From: [Clostridium] fimetarium
Lineage (GTDB): Bacteria > Bacillota > Clostridia > Lachnospirales > Lachnospiraceae
Assembly: GCF_900111235.1 (NCBI RefSeq)
Contig: NZ_FOJI01000006.1
Location: 62,001-126,000, forward strand
Direction of reading: 5' to 3'
DNA length: 64,000 nt
Shown: positions 51,317-61,857 of the stretch, piece after piece
Layout: the number at the start of each line of letters is the position of its first letter
Position numbering within the stretch: the stretch's first letter is position 1
Translations under genes and position numbers: made by a program
Notes under the pieces: generated by a model
Databases searched by the model: none
The model's input: the letters and a program-made list of their open reading frames with translations, nothing else
What the model was told of the DNA's origin: nothing

Positions 51317-54300
51317 CTACCCTTTAGCAATATTCTTTTCCGCCGTAGCCAACATCAACTTAATTCGATTCAATTGATTTACTTCACTAGCGCCTGGATC
51401 ATAATCAATCGCGATGATATTTGAATCAGGGAAAGCAACTCTAATTTCTTTAATAACACCTTTTCCAACAATATGATTAGGCAAACATGCAAATGGTTGG
51501 CAGCATACGATATTGCTGGCTCCGTTATGTATTAACTCAATCATCTCACCAGTTAATAACCAACCTTCACCAGTTTGATTACCAAGAGATACTAAGTCTT
51601 TTGCAAGATTCGCAGTTTCGCTGATCTTGGCTGGTGGTGTAAATCGATTACTTTGTTTAAGCGCTTTCTTAGCACCGCCTCTAAACCATTCTAAAAGCAT
51701 GATTATTATATTGCTCTTGATTTCGGATTTTTTACTTGCACCTAAATATTTGGTTTTGAACTTTGCATTTTCTGCGCAATAGAGTAAAAATCCCATTAAA
51801 TCAGGCATCACAGCTTCTGCACCCTCGGCCTCAAGTAAATCTATTATATAGTTATTTGCGGATGGTAGGAATTTTACTAGGATTTCACCTACGACACCAA
51901 CGCGAGGTTTGATAATATCTAAGAGTGGAAGTTGATCAAATTCACTTATGATATCTTTAATGTTCAAATTAAATTCATGCATACTAACCTTTTTTTGCGT
52001 TAATTGTGCAATACAGATTTTACGCCACTTGTCATGAAGTGCATTTGCAGAGCCTAGAGTAGCCTCATAAGGTCTGGTTCTGTATAATACGTTCATAAAT
52101 ACATCCCCATACACAACTGCCTGCATAGCCTTTTTAAGCATCATGAGGTCATACTTAAAACCTGAGTTCGTTTCGATTCCACTTGCACTAAGAGAGATTA
52201 CTGGGATATCACTATGTCCTGATTTTTCAAGCGCACGGCGAATGAAACCAATATAGTTAGATGCACGGCATCCACCACCTGTTTGACTAATGACAATTGC
52301 AGTTTTCGTTAAATCATATTTGCCAGATAAAACAGCACTCATAATTTGTCCAACTACCATAAGAGATGGGTAGCAAGCATCATTATTCACATATTTCAAA
52401 CCGATGTCTACAGAAGTTTTGTTGTCATTATCAAGTACTACGAAATTATAGCCACAGGATGAAAGTGCTGGTCCTAATAAATCAAAGTGAATAGGAGACA
52501 TCTGTGGACAAAGTATCGTATAATTTTGTCTCATTTCATGAGTGAATTCAACTCTTCTAAAAGCTGAAGATTCGATTTTTCTGTGGAAATGCTTCTGATC
52601 ACGGACACGAAGTGCAGCTAGAAGAGAACGAATACGTATTCTAGCCGCTCCAAGGTTGTTTACTTCGTCTATTTTTAGTACAGTGTATATTTTGTTGGCT
52701 TTGTTCAAAATGTCGCTTACAGCGTCTGTGGTGACGGCATCAAGACCGCATCCAAATGAGTTGAGCTGTATTAAATCAAGGCATTCTGTGTCTCTTACAT
52801 AACTAGCTGCTGCATATAACCTAGAGTGATACATCCATTGATCCATGACAATAAGAGGACGTTCTACGTTTCCAAGATGTGATATGCAATCTTCAGTAAG
52901 AACAGCGATTCCATATGAATTAATCAATTCTGGTATTCCATGATTGATTTCTGGGTCAATATGATAAGGACGTCCCGCGAGAACAATACCGCGTCTTCCG
53001 GTTTCCTTTAAATATTTGATCGTTTCTTCACCCTTTTTACGAACATCTTCACGTGTAGCTTTCATTTCAGACCAGGCAGCACTTACAGCGGCCTTGATTT
53101 CTTTTGCAGGAATCTCGGTCTGGAATTCTTCAACTAGACGTTTTGAAAGCAAAGCTTCAGTTTCAAATGACATAAATGGATTCCTAAAGTCAATATTTTC
53201 AGTCTTTATTTCCTCTACGTTATTTTTGATGTTCTCTGCATAGGAAGTAACGATAGGACAGTTGTAATGATTGTTGGTCTTATTTATTTCTTTTGTCTCA
53301 TAAGGAATACAAGGGTAGAAGATAAACTTAACATTTTGTTTGATTAACCATGAAATATGTCCATGCGCTAATTTTGCTGGATAACATTCAGATTCACTTG
53401 GAATCGATTCAATACCAAGCTCGTAAATTTGATGACTTGACTGTGGTGAAAGTATTACCCGATAACCTAAATTTGTAAAGAATGTGTACCAAAATGGATA
53501 GTTTTCAAACATATTTAAAACTCTAGGGATTCCTACAACACCTCTTGCAGCTTTGTCAGCGGTGAGTGGTTCGTAGTCAAATAATCTATGTAATTTGTAA
53601 TCAAAAAGATTCGGAATATTTTCTTTGTTTTTTTCCTGACCCAGACCTCGTTCACAACGATTACCAGTGATAAATTGTCGGCCACCAGAAAAACGGTTAA
53701 TTGTAAGATGACAGTTGTTCGTACATCCCTTGCATCGAGCCATTTTTGTATCAAATGAAAGCGCATTGATATTATCTATTGTAAGCATCGTGGATTCTGT
53801 AATGGCGTCATATCTTTCTCTAGCAATTAAAGCGGCACCAAAGGCTCCCATAATACCGGCAATATCAGGACGTACAACTTCACATTTTGAAATCATTTCA
53901 AAGCTTCTAAGAACTGCATCATTATAAAAAGTACCACCCTGAACAACGATATGTTTACCAAGATCTTTTGGATCTGTGATTTTAATTACTTTATATAATG
54001 CATTTTTGATTACAGAATAAGCAAGACCAGCAGAGATATCTGAAACATCAGCGCCTTCCTTCTGAGCTTGTTTTACTTTTGAATTCATAAATACAGTGCA
54101 GCGCGTTCCAAGATCAATTGGATGTTTTGCAAATAGTGCAACCTTAGCAAATTCTTCAATTTCAAAGTTGAGTCCCTTTGCAAATGTTTCAATAAAAGAT
54201 CCACAACCGGAAGAACATGCTTCGTTTAACTGGACACTGTCAACTGTCTGATTCTTGATTTTGATACATTTCATATCCTGACCACCAATATCAACGATAC

Positions 54301-55546
54301 AGTCAACGGCTGGATCAAAAAATGCTGCAGCATAATAATGTGAAACAGTTTCAACTTCACCTTCATCAAGTAAAAGAGCGGCTTTAATTAATGCTTCTCC
54401 ATATCCAGTTGAACACGAACGTACAATAACCGCTTCTTTTGGTAGTTTGCTATAGAGGTCCTTGATGGAACGAATCGTAGTAGCAAGTGGACTACCGTTG
54501 TTACTGCTATAGAAGGAATACAGCAAATCGCCATCTTCACTAACTAAAGCAACTTTGGTTGTAGTGGATCCAGCATCAACTCCAAGATAACAGTTACCTT
54601 TATAGGTAGCGATATCAGCAGCCTTAACACTATGAGAACTATGGCGCTTTGAAAATTCAGCGTATTCGACTTCATCTTTAAATAAAGGCTCCATACGTTC
54701 AACTTCAAACTCCATCTTAATCTTTCCATTTAACTTCTCAATAATAGAAGAAACAGTTACGACGATTTCTGGATTAAAGTTCATTGCAGAACCAGTAGCA
54801 GCAAAAAGATGTGCATGCACTGGGGCAATCGTTTGCTCAGGAGTCAAATTAAGAGTCCTAATAAATGCTTCTTTTAACTCTGAGAGGAAATGAAGAGGAC
54901 CACCTAAAAATGCAACATTTCCACGTATTGGTTTACCACAAGCAAGTCCGCTAATCGTCTGATTAACAACAGCCTGAAAGATAGATGCAGATAAATCTTC
55001 CTTTGTTGCTCCTTCATTAATAAGCGGTTGTATATCCGTTTTTGCAAATACGCCGCATCGAGCAGCGATAGGATAAATTGCTTTATAATTTTTTGCGTAT
55101 TCATTAAGACCAGTTGCATCTGTTTGAAGAAGAGTTGCCATCTGGTCAATAAATGATCCTGTACCACCGGCACAGATACCATTCATACGTTGATCTATTC
55201 CATTCGTAAAATAAATAATTTTGGCATCTTCGCCACCAAGCTCAATTGCAACATCTGTATGTGGTGCATAATCAATAAGCGAAGTAGCAACAGCTACCAC
55301 TTCTTGAGTGAAAGGAATACCTAGATGTTTTGCAAGTGTGAGTCCTCCAGAACCAGTGATCACAGGATATACATCAAAGGTACCTAGTTGTGTCGTTGCT
55401 TTTAATAGAAGAGATTGAAGAGTCCCTTGAATATTAGCAAAATGTCTTTCATAGTCTGAAAATAAGATATTGTTGTCGTCATCTAATATAGCGATTTTTA
55501 CAGTTGTGGAACCAATATCAATTCCTAATTTATATGTATTATTCAT
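51317..55546 (-). CDS. multidomain acyl-CoA dehydratase activase-related protein (two BadF domains + HgdB-like)
   Basis: A 1,409-residue fusion. Two ASKHA-type ATPase domains of the BadF/HgdC family occupy about 1-260 ([29 protein letters not shown]) and 315-585 ([30 protein letters not shown]). Each keeps the Cys expected to bind a [4Fe-4S] cluster shared in a dimer. A Cys-rich segment ([12 protein letters not shown]...GNRCERG) and a DUF2229 region follow. The last part resembles HgdB-type dehydratase subunits ([17 protein letters not shown]). Such proteins inject low-potential electrons by ATP hydrolysis; this fused form is common in Lachnospiraceae, with its true substrate unknown. It is monocistronic. 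Confidence 0.88.
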   Translation of the reverse strand: MNNTYKLGIDIGSTTVKIAILDDDNNILFSDYERHFANIQGTLQSLLLKATTQLGTFDVYPVITGSGGLTLAKHLGIPFTQEVVAVATSLIDYAPHTDVAIELGGEDAKIIYFTNGIDQRMNGICAGGTGSFIDQMATLLQTDATGLNEYAKNYKAIYPIAARCGVFAKTDIQPLINEGATKEDLSASIFQAVVNQTISGLACGKPIRGNVAFLGGPLHFLSELKEAFIRTLNLTPEQTIAPVHAHLFAATGSAMNFNPEIVVTVSSIIEKLNGKIKMEFEVERMEPLFKDEVEYAEFSKRHSSHSVKAADIATYKGNCYLGVDAGSTTTKVALVSEDGDLLYSFYSSNNGSPLATTIRSIKDLYSKLPKEAVIVRSCSTGYGEALIKAALLLDEGEVETVSHYYAAAFFDPAVDCIVDIGGQDMKCIKIKNQTVDSVQLNEACSSGCGSFIETFAKGLNFEIEEFAKVALFAKHPIDLGTRCTVFMNSKVKQAQKEGADVSDISAGLAYSVIKNALYKVIKITDPKDLGKHIVVQGGTFYNDAVLRSFEMISKCEVVRPDIAGIMGAFGAALIARERYDAITESTMLTIDNINALSFDTKMARCKGCTNNCHLTINRFSGGRQFITGNRCERGLGQEKNKENIPNLFDYKLHRLFDYEPLTADKAARGVVGIPRVLNMFENYPFWYTFFTNLGYRVILSPQSSHQIYELGIESIPSESECYPAKLAHGHISWLIKQNVKFIFYPCIPYETKEINKTNNHYNCPIVTSYAENIKNNVEEIKTENIDFRNPFMSFETEALLSKRLVEEFQTEIPAKEIKAAVSAAWSEMKATREDVRKKGEETIKYLKETGRRGIVLAGRPYHIDPEINHGIPELINSYGIAVLTEDCISHLGNVERPLIVMDQWMYHSRLYAAASYVRDTECLDLIQLNSFGCGLDAVTTDAVSDILNKANKIYTVLKIDEVNNLGAARIRIRSLLAALRVRDQKHFHRKIESSAFRRVEFTHEMRQNYTILCPQMSPIHFDLLGPALSSCGYNFVVLDNDNKTSVDIGLKYVNNDACYPSLMVVGQIMSAVLSGKYDLTKTAIVISQTGGGCRASNYIGFIRRALEKSGHSDIPVISLSASGIETNSGFKYDLMMLKKAMQAVVYGDVFMNVLYRTRPYEATLGSANALHDKWRKICIAQLTQKKVSMHEFNLNIKDIISEFDQLPLLDIIKPRVGVVGEILVKFLPSANNYIIDLLEAEGAEAVMPDLMGFLLYCAENAKFKTKYLGASKKSEIKSNIIIMLLEWFRGGAKKALKQSNRFTPPAKISETANLAKDLVSLGNQTGEGWLLTGEMIELIHNGASNIVCCQPFACLPNHIVGKGVIKEIRVAFPDSNIIAIDYDPGASEVNQLNRIKLMLATAEKNIAKG

Positions 55547-55684
55547 AATTATTTTGGCTAAAGCCAGCCTCCCTTATTGCAAGTCACTTTTTAATATAAT
55601 CTGTATTATTATAGTATAGATTAATTAAATATTCAAGAAAAACAATTTTTAATAAACGTTTATAAACTCTTAATAAAGTGTTCG

Positions 55685-55713
55685 TTGACAAAACAGGCTC
55701 GTATCCGTATAAT
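55685..55713 (+). promoter_or_regulatory. consensus promoter of the rhomboid-like gene
   Basis: TTGACA (55685-55690), a 17-base spacer and TATAAT (55708-55713), an exact consensus. The leader is about 40 nt and the SD of the gene is weak (AAAGG, about 13 bases before the ATG), so translation may limit expression. Confidence 0.88.
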
Positions 55714-55761
55714 GGTAAAAGCGTCTTTGGGCTTATCCAAACAGAAAGGTACTGGTAATGT

Positions 55762-56793
55762 ATGAAATGGTTTAGTAAATTAGAACGCAAGTATAGTAAG
55801 TATGCAATTAAGAATTTAATGTTCTATATAATTGCGTTATATGCTTTTGGATTCATAATTAATCTTTTTTATCCAATCGTTTATGTCGAATATTTTTCGC
55901 TCAATGCAGAGATGATTTTGCATGGTCAGGTTTGGAGGATTATAACATTTATAATTCAACCCACTACCACAAGTGTAATATTTATATTTTTCTCATTATA
56001 CTTATACTATATGATCGGCACGGTTTTAGAACGTGCGTGGGGAGCCTTTAGATTCAATGTATATTTCTTTATGGGAGTTATACTTCACGTTTTGGCAGCA
56101 ATATTGATATACTTGGTATTTGGAGTTAACCTTCAACTTAACACATATTATCTTAATATGGCATTATTTATGGCTTTTGCGACAGTACAGCCAGATATGC
56201 AGTTATTACTATTCTTTTTTATTCCTATCAAAATTAAGTGGTTGGCATATTTGGATGCAGCATTTTTTATTGCAACAATTGTGTTTGGATACTTAACACC
56301 TTGGTTACCAACTAATATATGGTTGGGTTTGTCTTCTATTGGAGTATTGCCTGCACCTGGATATGTATATTCAGCATATGTTTTAGCGACAGCAGCTTTG
56401 GTTTCAATGCTAAATTTTATAGTTTTCTTTTTGATTTCAAGATCAAATCAGAAAACAAAGACACAAAAAAGATATTCACAAGCTATGAAAGATAATTACA
56501 AAGGTTTTGGTGGAAGCACAAAACAAAATAATCAAGCGGGTACAAGTAGTACAAATAGTACAAACAGTACAAGTGGTACAAGTGATGCAAATGTAACGAA
56601 TAAATATCACAAAATTACAAAGCACAAATGTGCAGTTTGTGGTAAAACAGAGAATGACGGTGATGATCTCATATTTAGATTTTGCTCAAAATGTGAAGGC
56701 AATTATGAATATTGCAGCGAGCATTTATACACACATAAACATGTTACTAATGAAACAAAAGAAAATGTTTCTAATTTTCCCAATAATAATTAA
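55762..56793 (+). CDS. rhomboid-like membrane protein with C-terminal zinc ribbon, probably inactive
   Basis: A 343-residue protein. Residues about 20-225 hold six hydrophobic helices in rhomboid order (GQVWRIITFIIQPTTTSVIF; YMIGTVLERAWGAFRFNVYFFMGVI). The position where active rhomboids have GxSG reads YLNMALFMAFATVQPD, with no serine nucleophile, so it looks like a pseudoprotease or derlin-like protein. After a Ser/Thr/Asn linker made by a 9-bp repeat, a zinc-ribbon-like domain follows (CAVCGKTE, FCSKCEGNYEYCSEH). It might recognise or retain membrane proteins; that is inference. A perfect promoter drives it. Confidence 0.75.
   Translation: MKWFSKLERKYSKYAIKNLMFYIIALYAFGFIINLFYPIVYVEYFSLNAEMILHGQVWRIITFIIQPTTTSVIFIFFSLYLYYMIGTVLERAWGAFRFNVYFFMGVILHVLAAILIYLVFGVNLQLNTYYLNMALFMAFATVQPDMQLLLFFFIPIKIKWLAYLDAAFFIATIVFGYLTPWLPTNIWLGLSSIGVLPAPGYVYSAYVLATAALVSMLNFIVFFLISRSNQKTKTQKRYSQAMKDNYKGFGGSTKQNNQAGTSSTNSTNSTSGTSDANVTNKYHKITKHKCAVCGKTENDGDDLIFRFCSKCEGNYEYCSEHLYTHKHVTNETKENVSNFPNNN
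56539..56592 (+). repeat. 9-bp coding tandem repeat in the rhomboid-like gene
   Basis: Six units of AGTACAAAT/AGTACAAGT type encode the TSSTNSTNSTSGTS linker between the membrane part and the zinc ribbon. Confidence 0.9.
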
Positions 56794-56870
56794 CGTTAAA
56801 ATAATGAATAATAATAACGAAGGATGAAGATTGGTAAATTACAATATATTATATTTCTATGGAGGAATTT

Positions 56871-58298
56871 ATGAAAAAGACTAAAATTATTTGCACAATG
56901 GGACCAAACACAAATGACAGAGAAGTGATGAAACAACTTGCATTAAACGGAATGGATATTGCAAGATTTAATTTTTCACACGGTGACCATGAAGAACAAA
57001 AAGGCAGAGTTGAATTGCTTAGAGGCGTAAGAGAAGAAATCGGTAAACCAATTGCTATGTTACTTGATACAAAAGGCCCTGAAATCAGAACTGGATTATT
57101 AAAGACAGATGAAAAGATTACACTTGTTGAAGGAAATATCTACACATTAACAACAAGAGAAATCATAGGTGATGATAAAATTTCTTCAATCACATATGCA
57201 GGACTTGCAGAAGATGTTGTACCAGGTAACACAATCCTTATTGACGATGGTTTGATTGAACTTACAGTACTTGAAATCAAAGATGGTACTGAAATTGTAT
57301 GTCGTATCGTTAATAACGGAGAAGTTGGACAAAAACGTGGTGTTAACGTTCCTAATGTAAATATCAAACTTCCAGGACTTACAGAAAAAGATAAAAGCGA
57401 TATTGTTTTTGCTACAGAGCAAGGTTATGATTTCATCGCAGCTTCATTTGTAAGAAATGCAGCTGTAATTCAAGAAATCAAAGATATTTTAAAAGCACAC
57501 AATTCAGATATTCAAATAATTGCTAAGATTGAAAATGCTGAAGGTATTTCAAATATCGACGAAATCATTGCAATTAGTGATGGTATCATGGTAGCTAGAG
57601 GTGACATGGGAGTTGAAATTCCAGCTGAAGAAGTTCCACATATTCAGAAAATGATCATCAAAAAATGTAATGCGGTTTACAAACCAGTAATTACAGCTAC
57701 ACAAATGCTTGATTCAATGATTAGAAATCCACGTCCTACAAGAGCAGAAGTAACAGATATTGCTAACGCAATTTATGATGGTACTGATTGTATTATGCTT
57801 TCAGGCGAAACAGCAAATGGTAAATATCCAGTTGAAGCTTGTAAAATCATGGCTCAGATTGCTGAAACAACAGAAAAACATTTAGAAACAAAGCTTGAAA
57901 ATGTAATCCTTCATGCAAAACGTAATGTATCAAGTGCAGTTGCAGCCGCAGTAGTATCAACAGCAGCAACATTAAATGCAAAAGCAATCATTACTCCAAC
58001 TATTTCTGGCTTTACTGCTAGACTTATTTCAAAAATGAAACCATCAATACAAATAATTGCAGTTTCACCTTCTGATAAAGTTCTTAGAAAAATGCAGATT
58101 TATTGGGGAGTAAGACCAGTGAAATCAGTAGAAGAAAAAACAACAGATGAAATTGTTAGCAATGCTGTAGAATCAGCTAAGAATGCAGGATATGTAGTAG
58201 ATGGTGATTTGGTAGTCGTTTCATGTGGTTTAGCTGCTAGTACAACTGATCACAGTATACCTGGAGTTACAAACACAATGAGAGTTTTGAATGTATAA
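56871..58298 (+). CDS. pyk: pyruvate kinase
   Basis: Phosphoenolpyruvate + ADP to pyruvate + ATP. With ATG 56871 (GGAGG at 56861) it has 475 residues; an ATG four codons earlier would put the SD inside the gene. Motifs: KIICTMGPNTNDREV, MLLDTKGPEIRTG, AKIENAEGISNIDEIIAISDG, then VARGDMGVEIPAEEVP and ATQMLDSMIRNPRPTRAEV. The C-terminal regulatory domain is normal and there is no PEP-utiliser extension such as seen in bacilli. It is set apart from the other glycolytic genes by 24 kb. Codon use is that of a highly expressed gene. Confidence 0.97.
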   Translation: MKKTKIICTMGPNTNDREVMKQLALNGMDIARFNFSHGDHEEQKGRVELLRGVREEIGKPIAMLLDTKGPEIRTGLLKTDEKITLVEGNIYTLTTREIIGDDKISSITYAGLAEDVVPGNTILIDDGLIELTVLEIKDGTEIVCRIVNNGEVGQKRGVNVPNVNIKLPGLTEKDKSDIVFATEQGYDFIAASFVRNAAVIQEIKDILKAHNSDIQIIAKIENAEGISNIDEIIAISDGIMVARGDMGVEIPAEEVPHIQKMIIKKCNAVYKPVITATQMLDSMIRNPRPTRAEVTDIANAIYDGTDCIMLSGETANGKYPVEACKIMAQIAETTEKHLETKLENVILHAKRNVSSAVAAAVVSTAATLNAKAIITPTISGFTARLISKMKPSIQIIAVSPSDKVLRKMQIYWGVRPVKSVEEKTTDEIVSNAVESAKNAGYVVDGDLVVVSCGLAASTTDHSIPGVTNTMRVLNV

Positions 58299-58341
58299 TT
58301 TAATATAATATTGAGTTGTATTGATAAAAGTCAATATAATT

Positions 58342-58387
58342 AAAAAGTCAATATTAATAGACTATGTCTATTAATATTGACTTTTTT
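58342..58387 (+). terminator. rho-independent terminator after pyk
   Basis: A perfect 21-bp stem (58342-58362 with 58366-58386) closes a 3-nt loop and ends in T's. The remaining 208 bases to the next gene are A/T-rich; I see no clear operator or promoter pair there. Confidence 0.95.
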
Positions 58388-58595
58388 GTTGCTTCAAATG
58401 AAAGCTTATCAAAATATATCTTGTTTACAATTTATATTTTATAATCGTTTGTATTTTTATACTTTCTTAATATATTTTTAATATTTGTAAGATAACAAAC
58501 ACTAATTGATGAATAGTTTATTTCCATTACGTCTTATTTAATTTAATATATAAACATAGATACATTAAAAAATAAAGAGGAAAGGAAATAAACTT

Positions 58596-59513
58596 ATGAA
58601 ACAGATGGAAACGGCAAAAAAGAAAATCAATTTTGATAAGATTTTCCCATTTTTACTGATTAGTCCAACAGTTATATTGATTTTATGTTTTATGGGATAT
58701 CCTATAATTAAAGTGTTTTATTTAAGCATGCAAAACTATAATTTAAAAAATATATTTGCCAACGGATATGTAGGTTTTGATAACTTCGTAAAGCTATTTA
58801 CAAAGGATGAATTGTTTTGGAGCTCGGCAGTAATTACCTTGAAGTGGGTGGTTTCGCAAGTTGGTATTCAATTAGTTTTAGGAATGATTGTTGCCTTAAT
58901 CTTGAATCAGAAATTCAAAGGAAGGGGTGCAGCTAGAGCTGTAGCACTTGTCCCATGGGCAGTATCTGGAGTTTTGGTGACGATGCTTTGGACCTTGATG
59001 TATGACCAGTCCAGTGGATTGATTAATGATCTTCTTATGAAAACTGGAATTATTCATGAAAAAGTAGCATGGTTATCTAATTCAAAAACATTTTTCCCGG
59101 CAGTAGTAGTTGCTGAATTATGGAGGGGCGTACCTTTTTTTGCAATCAATATACTAGCCGCTTTGCAATCAATTCCCGAGGATATATATGAATCAAGCTC
59201 AATTGATGGTTGTGGAAAAATAAAGACATTTATATATATAACACTTCCATTTTTGAAAGAAAGCATTATATTTGCAACGCTATTACGTGGAATTTGGGAA
59301 TTCAATTCAATTGATATGATTTTCACATTAACAAATGGTGGTCCAATGAATCAAACAACAACCTTGCCAATTTACATGATGAAGACAGCAATTATAAAAG
59401 GTAATTATGGGTATGGTTCAGCAATTGGTGTAGTTACATTCTTATTCCTTCTAATATTTGCAGTCTTATATATAAAGTTAAGTCATTATGGAGGCGAAAA
59501 AAATGAATTATAA
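58596..59513 (+). CDS. sugar ABC transporter permease, MalF/UgpA type
   Basis: First membrane subunit of a carbohydrate importer (CUT1 family), 305 residues with six hydrophobic helices. The EAA loop reads PEDIYESSSIDGCGKIKTFIYITLP and ends the pattern with TNGGPMNQTTTLPIYMMK. AGAGGAAAGG lies before the ATG. It overlaps the second permease by 11 bases. As in most Firmicutes CUT1 systems there is no dedicated ATPase gene here; a shared MsmK-like ATPase is presumably encoded elsewhere. Confidence 0.93.
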   Translation: MKQMETAKKKINFDKIFPFLLISPTVILILCFMGYPIIKVFYLSMQNYNLKNIFANGYVGFDNFVKLFTKDELFWSSAVITLKWVVSQVGIQLVLGMIVALILNQKFKGRGAARAVALVPWAVSGVLVTMLWTLMYDQSSGLINDLLMKTGIIHEKVAWLSNSKTFFPAVVVAELWRGVPFFAINILAALQSIPEDIYESSSIDGCGKIKTFIYITLPFLKESIIFATLLRGIWEFNSIDMIFTLTNGGPMNQTTTLPIYMMKTAIIKGNYGYGSAIGVVTFLFLLIFAVLYIKLSHYGGEKNEL

Positions 59514-60345
59514 AACAAAAAAACAAATTGCCAAAATATTATTTGTATATATACCTTTGTTAATAACAGTAATTATTGTATTAATACCGTTTTTATGGGC
59601 TTTGTCAACTTCATTTAAAACCTTGCCAGAATTCACATCAGAAACAATTCAATATCTACCTAAAAAACTTAACTTTGAAAATTACATATTTGTATGGACA
59701 AAGAGTGGTTTCGCAAAATATTTTATAAATAGTATCGTTGTATCATTTAGCTCAGTCATCATCATAAGCTTGCTTTGTATATTTAATGCTTATGCACTTA
59801 GCAGATATTCTTTTAAAGGTAAAAATGCTTTGATTATTCTATTACTTGGAACTCAGATGATGCCTGTAATTTTATACATTGTTCCAATGTTTTCAGTGTT
59901 TAAAAACCTTAGCTTAATTGATACACCATTAGCTCTTATTATATTCAACGTTTTATTGCAGACACCATTTAATACACTTTTGATGAGGAGTTTTGTAAAT
60001 GCGATTCCGAAAGAAGTTGATGAGGCAGCAATGGTTGATGGAGCTGGAAGATTTACGATACTGATTAAGATTATAATGCCATTGTTAAAGCCAGGCTTTG
60101 TAGCTGTTACGGCTTTTGGATTTATAGGATGTTGGAATGAGTTTTTGGTTGCATTTACATTTATTCAGACACAAAAGAAATTTACGATTCCAGTAGGCTT
60201 GAAATCAATGATAGGAGAATACTCCGTCAACTACCCTGCATTAGCAGCTGGGAGCGTTATAGCATTGATTCCACCAGTGATCTTATTCGCTTTCATTCAA
60301 AAATATTTAATAGCAGGATTGAGTTCAGGTTCAGTAAAAGGATAA
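59503..60345 (+). CDS. sugar ABC transporter permease, MalG/UgpE type
   Basis: Second permease subunit, 280 residues, six helices. The EAA loop is PKEVDEAAMVDGAGRFTILIKIIMPLLKP, followed by CWNEFLVAFTFIQ, a MalG/UgpE hallmark. ATG 59503 follows GGAGGCG; an ATG at 59488 would place that SD inside the gene. The overlap with the first permease shows translational coupling. The sugar cannot be told from sequence. Confidence 0.93.
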   Translation: MNYKTKKQIAKILFVYIPLLITVIIVLIPFLWALSTSFKTLPEFTSETIQYLPKKLNFENYIFVWTKSGFAKYFINSIVVSFSSVIIISLLCIFNAYALSRYSFKGKNALIILLLGTQMMPVILYIVPMFSVFKNLSLIDTPLALIIFNVLLQTPFNTLLMRSFVNAIPKEVDEAAMVDGAGRFTILIKIIMPLLKPGFVAVTAFGFIGCWNEFLVAFTFIQTQKKFTIPVGLKSMIGEYSVNYPALAAGSVIALIPPVILFAFIQKYLIAGLSSGSVKG

Positions 60346-60388
60346 TAATGAAATATTATTATAAATATGTATTGAGGAGGAAATTTAC

Positions 60389-61732
60389 ATGAAATTGAAA
60401 AAATTATCAGCATTACTGCTTACAACAGTAATCGCATCAACAGCTTTATTTACAGGCTGTGGCAATACCAAGAACTCTGGTTCTAATGGTGAGACACAAA
60501 ATCCGAATGATCCAGCCACAGTAACATTCTGGGCAGCATCAGTAACCCAAGAAAGACAGGAGTTTTTTGATTGGTTTGCAAAGTATGTACATGAAGTTTA
60601 TCCTAATATCACTTTGGATATGCTTGGGGTTCCTGGTAACCTTACTGATTACAGACAAAAGCTTGATGTCGCAATTCAAGCAGGAACAGCACCAGACATC
60701 ACAAATGATTTTAGACCAGAATTAGTAACCAATGGTTATTACCAAAATATGAATGATTATTTTAATAACTGGTCAGACAAAGGCTTAATCAATGAGCAAT
60801 TAATCAAATCAAATAAAACATATGATCCAAATGGAACAGGTCTTTATGCATTACCATATAGCTCTCAAACATGGAATATGTGGGTAAGAACAGATTGGTT
60901 AAACGCAATCAATATGAAAGTTCCTACAAATTGGCCTGACTTTTTTACTGCCGTACAGAAATTGACTGATAAGAAAAGCGACAAATATGGTTTGGCAATT
61001 AGAGGCGGTGGCGGAAGTGCAAATACATTAGAAATGTTAATGTATGCATATTCTGGAGTTACAAATTACTTTGATGCAAATGGAAAATCAACAATCAACA
61101 ATGCAAAAAATGTAGAATTTGTACAAAAGTACTTAGTGGATACTTATAATACTTATACATCTCAGGATGACCTTACAAAGGGTTGGGCTGAACTTGCAAA
61201 TGCATTCCAGTCTGGAAAAGCAGGTATTGTTGTTCATAATCTTGGCTCAGCAAAATCTATGGTTACTGCATTTCAAAGCGATTACAGTAAGTTCCAGGCA
61301 GCTGTATTTCCAGCAAGCGTACAAGGATATGTAGTTCATGCAGGCTTAATGCCACTTGGATTATCAATGAATTCACAATCAAAGAATAAAGATGCGGTAT
61401 GGAAAGTAATGCAGCTTTACTTGAGCAAGGAAGTAAATACAAAATATTGTCAACTATATGGTGAAATACCAGCAAATACAGAAGCTGCAAAAGATTCTTT
61501 CTTTTCAGATTCACCATACATGAGTGTAGGCGTTAAAATTGAAACTGATAAAACAATAAAATTTAATGATACACCATACTATTTACCAACGTATTCAAAT
61601 ATCCAAGCTGATATGGAAGCCAATATTCAGTCAGTAATGGCTGGGAAAATGACACCACAGAAACTATTAGATAATTGGGCTGCTGCACTTGAAGAAGCCA
61701 ATAGTGAATATCATAGTTCATTAAAGAAATAA
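60389..61732 (+). CDS. sugar ABC transporter substrate-binding lipoprotein
   Basis: Extracellular sugar-binding protein of the same importer, 447 residues. The lipobox LFTGC makes Cys24 the likely lipidated residue. The mature part has family-1 binding protein text (VTFWAASVTQERQEF; LDVAIQAGTAPDI; YALPYSSQTWNMWVRTDWL). Here the binding protein follows the permeases, the reverse of the common order. A terminator ends the transport operon, and a sensor kinase/response regulator pair follows, probably sensing its substrate. Pectin fragments are one guess, given the PL9 lyase 33 kb away. Confidence 0.9.
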   Translation: MKLKKLSALLLTTVIASTALFTGCGNTKNSGSNGETQNPNDPATVTFWAASVTQERQEFFDWFAKYVHEVYPNITLDMLGVPGNLTDYRQKLDVAIQAGTAPDITNDFRPELVTNGYYQNMNDYFNNWSDKGLINEQLIKSNKTYDPNGTGLYALPYSSQTWNMWVRTDWLNAINMKVPTNWPDFFTAVQKLTDKKSDKYGLAIRGGGGSANTLEMLMYAYSGVTNYFDANGKSTINNAKNVEFVQKYLVDTYNTYTSQDDLTKGWAELANAFQSGKAGIVVHNLGSAKSMVTAFQSDYSKFQAAVFPASVQGYVVHAGLMPLGLSMNSQSKNKDAVWKVMQLYLSKEVNTKYCQLYGEIPANTEAAKDSFFSDSPYMSVGVKIETDKTIKFNDTPYYLPTYSNIQADMEANIQSVMAGKMTPQKLLDNWAAALEEANSEYHSSLKK

Positions 61733-61746
61733 AATATAATAACAGC

Positions 61747-61790
61747 AAAACATGGACCTCATTTTAAACCATTCGAGGTCTGTGTTTTGT
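61747..61790 (+). terminator. terminator after the sugar-binding protein gene
   Basis: A 14-bp stem (61747-61760 with 61775-61788, two G-U pairs) around a 14-nt loop, followed by GTTTGTT. Confidence 0.83.
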
Positions 61791-61857
61791 TTGTTACTTT
61801 TGCAAATGGTATTTTAATATGTTATACTTTGGAAATTATGTATAGGAGGAAGAAAAA

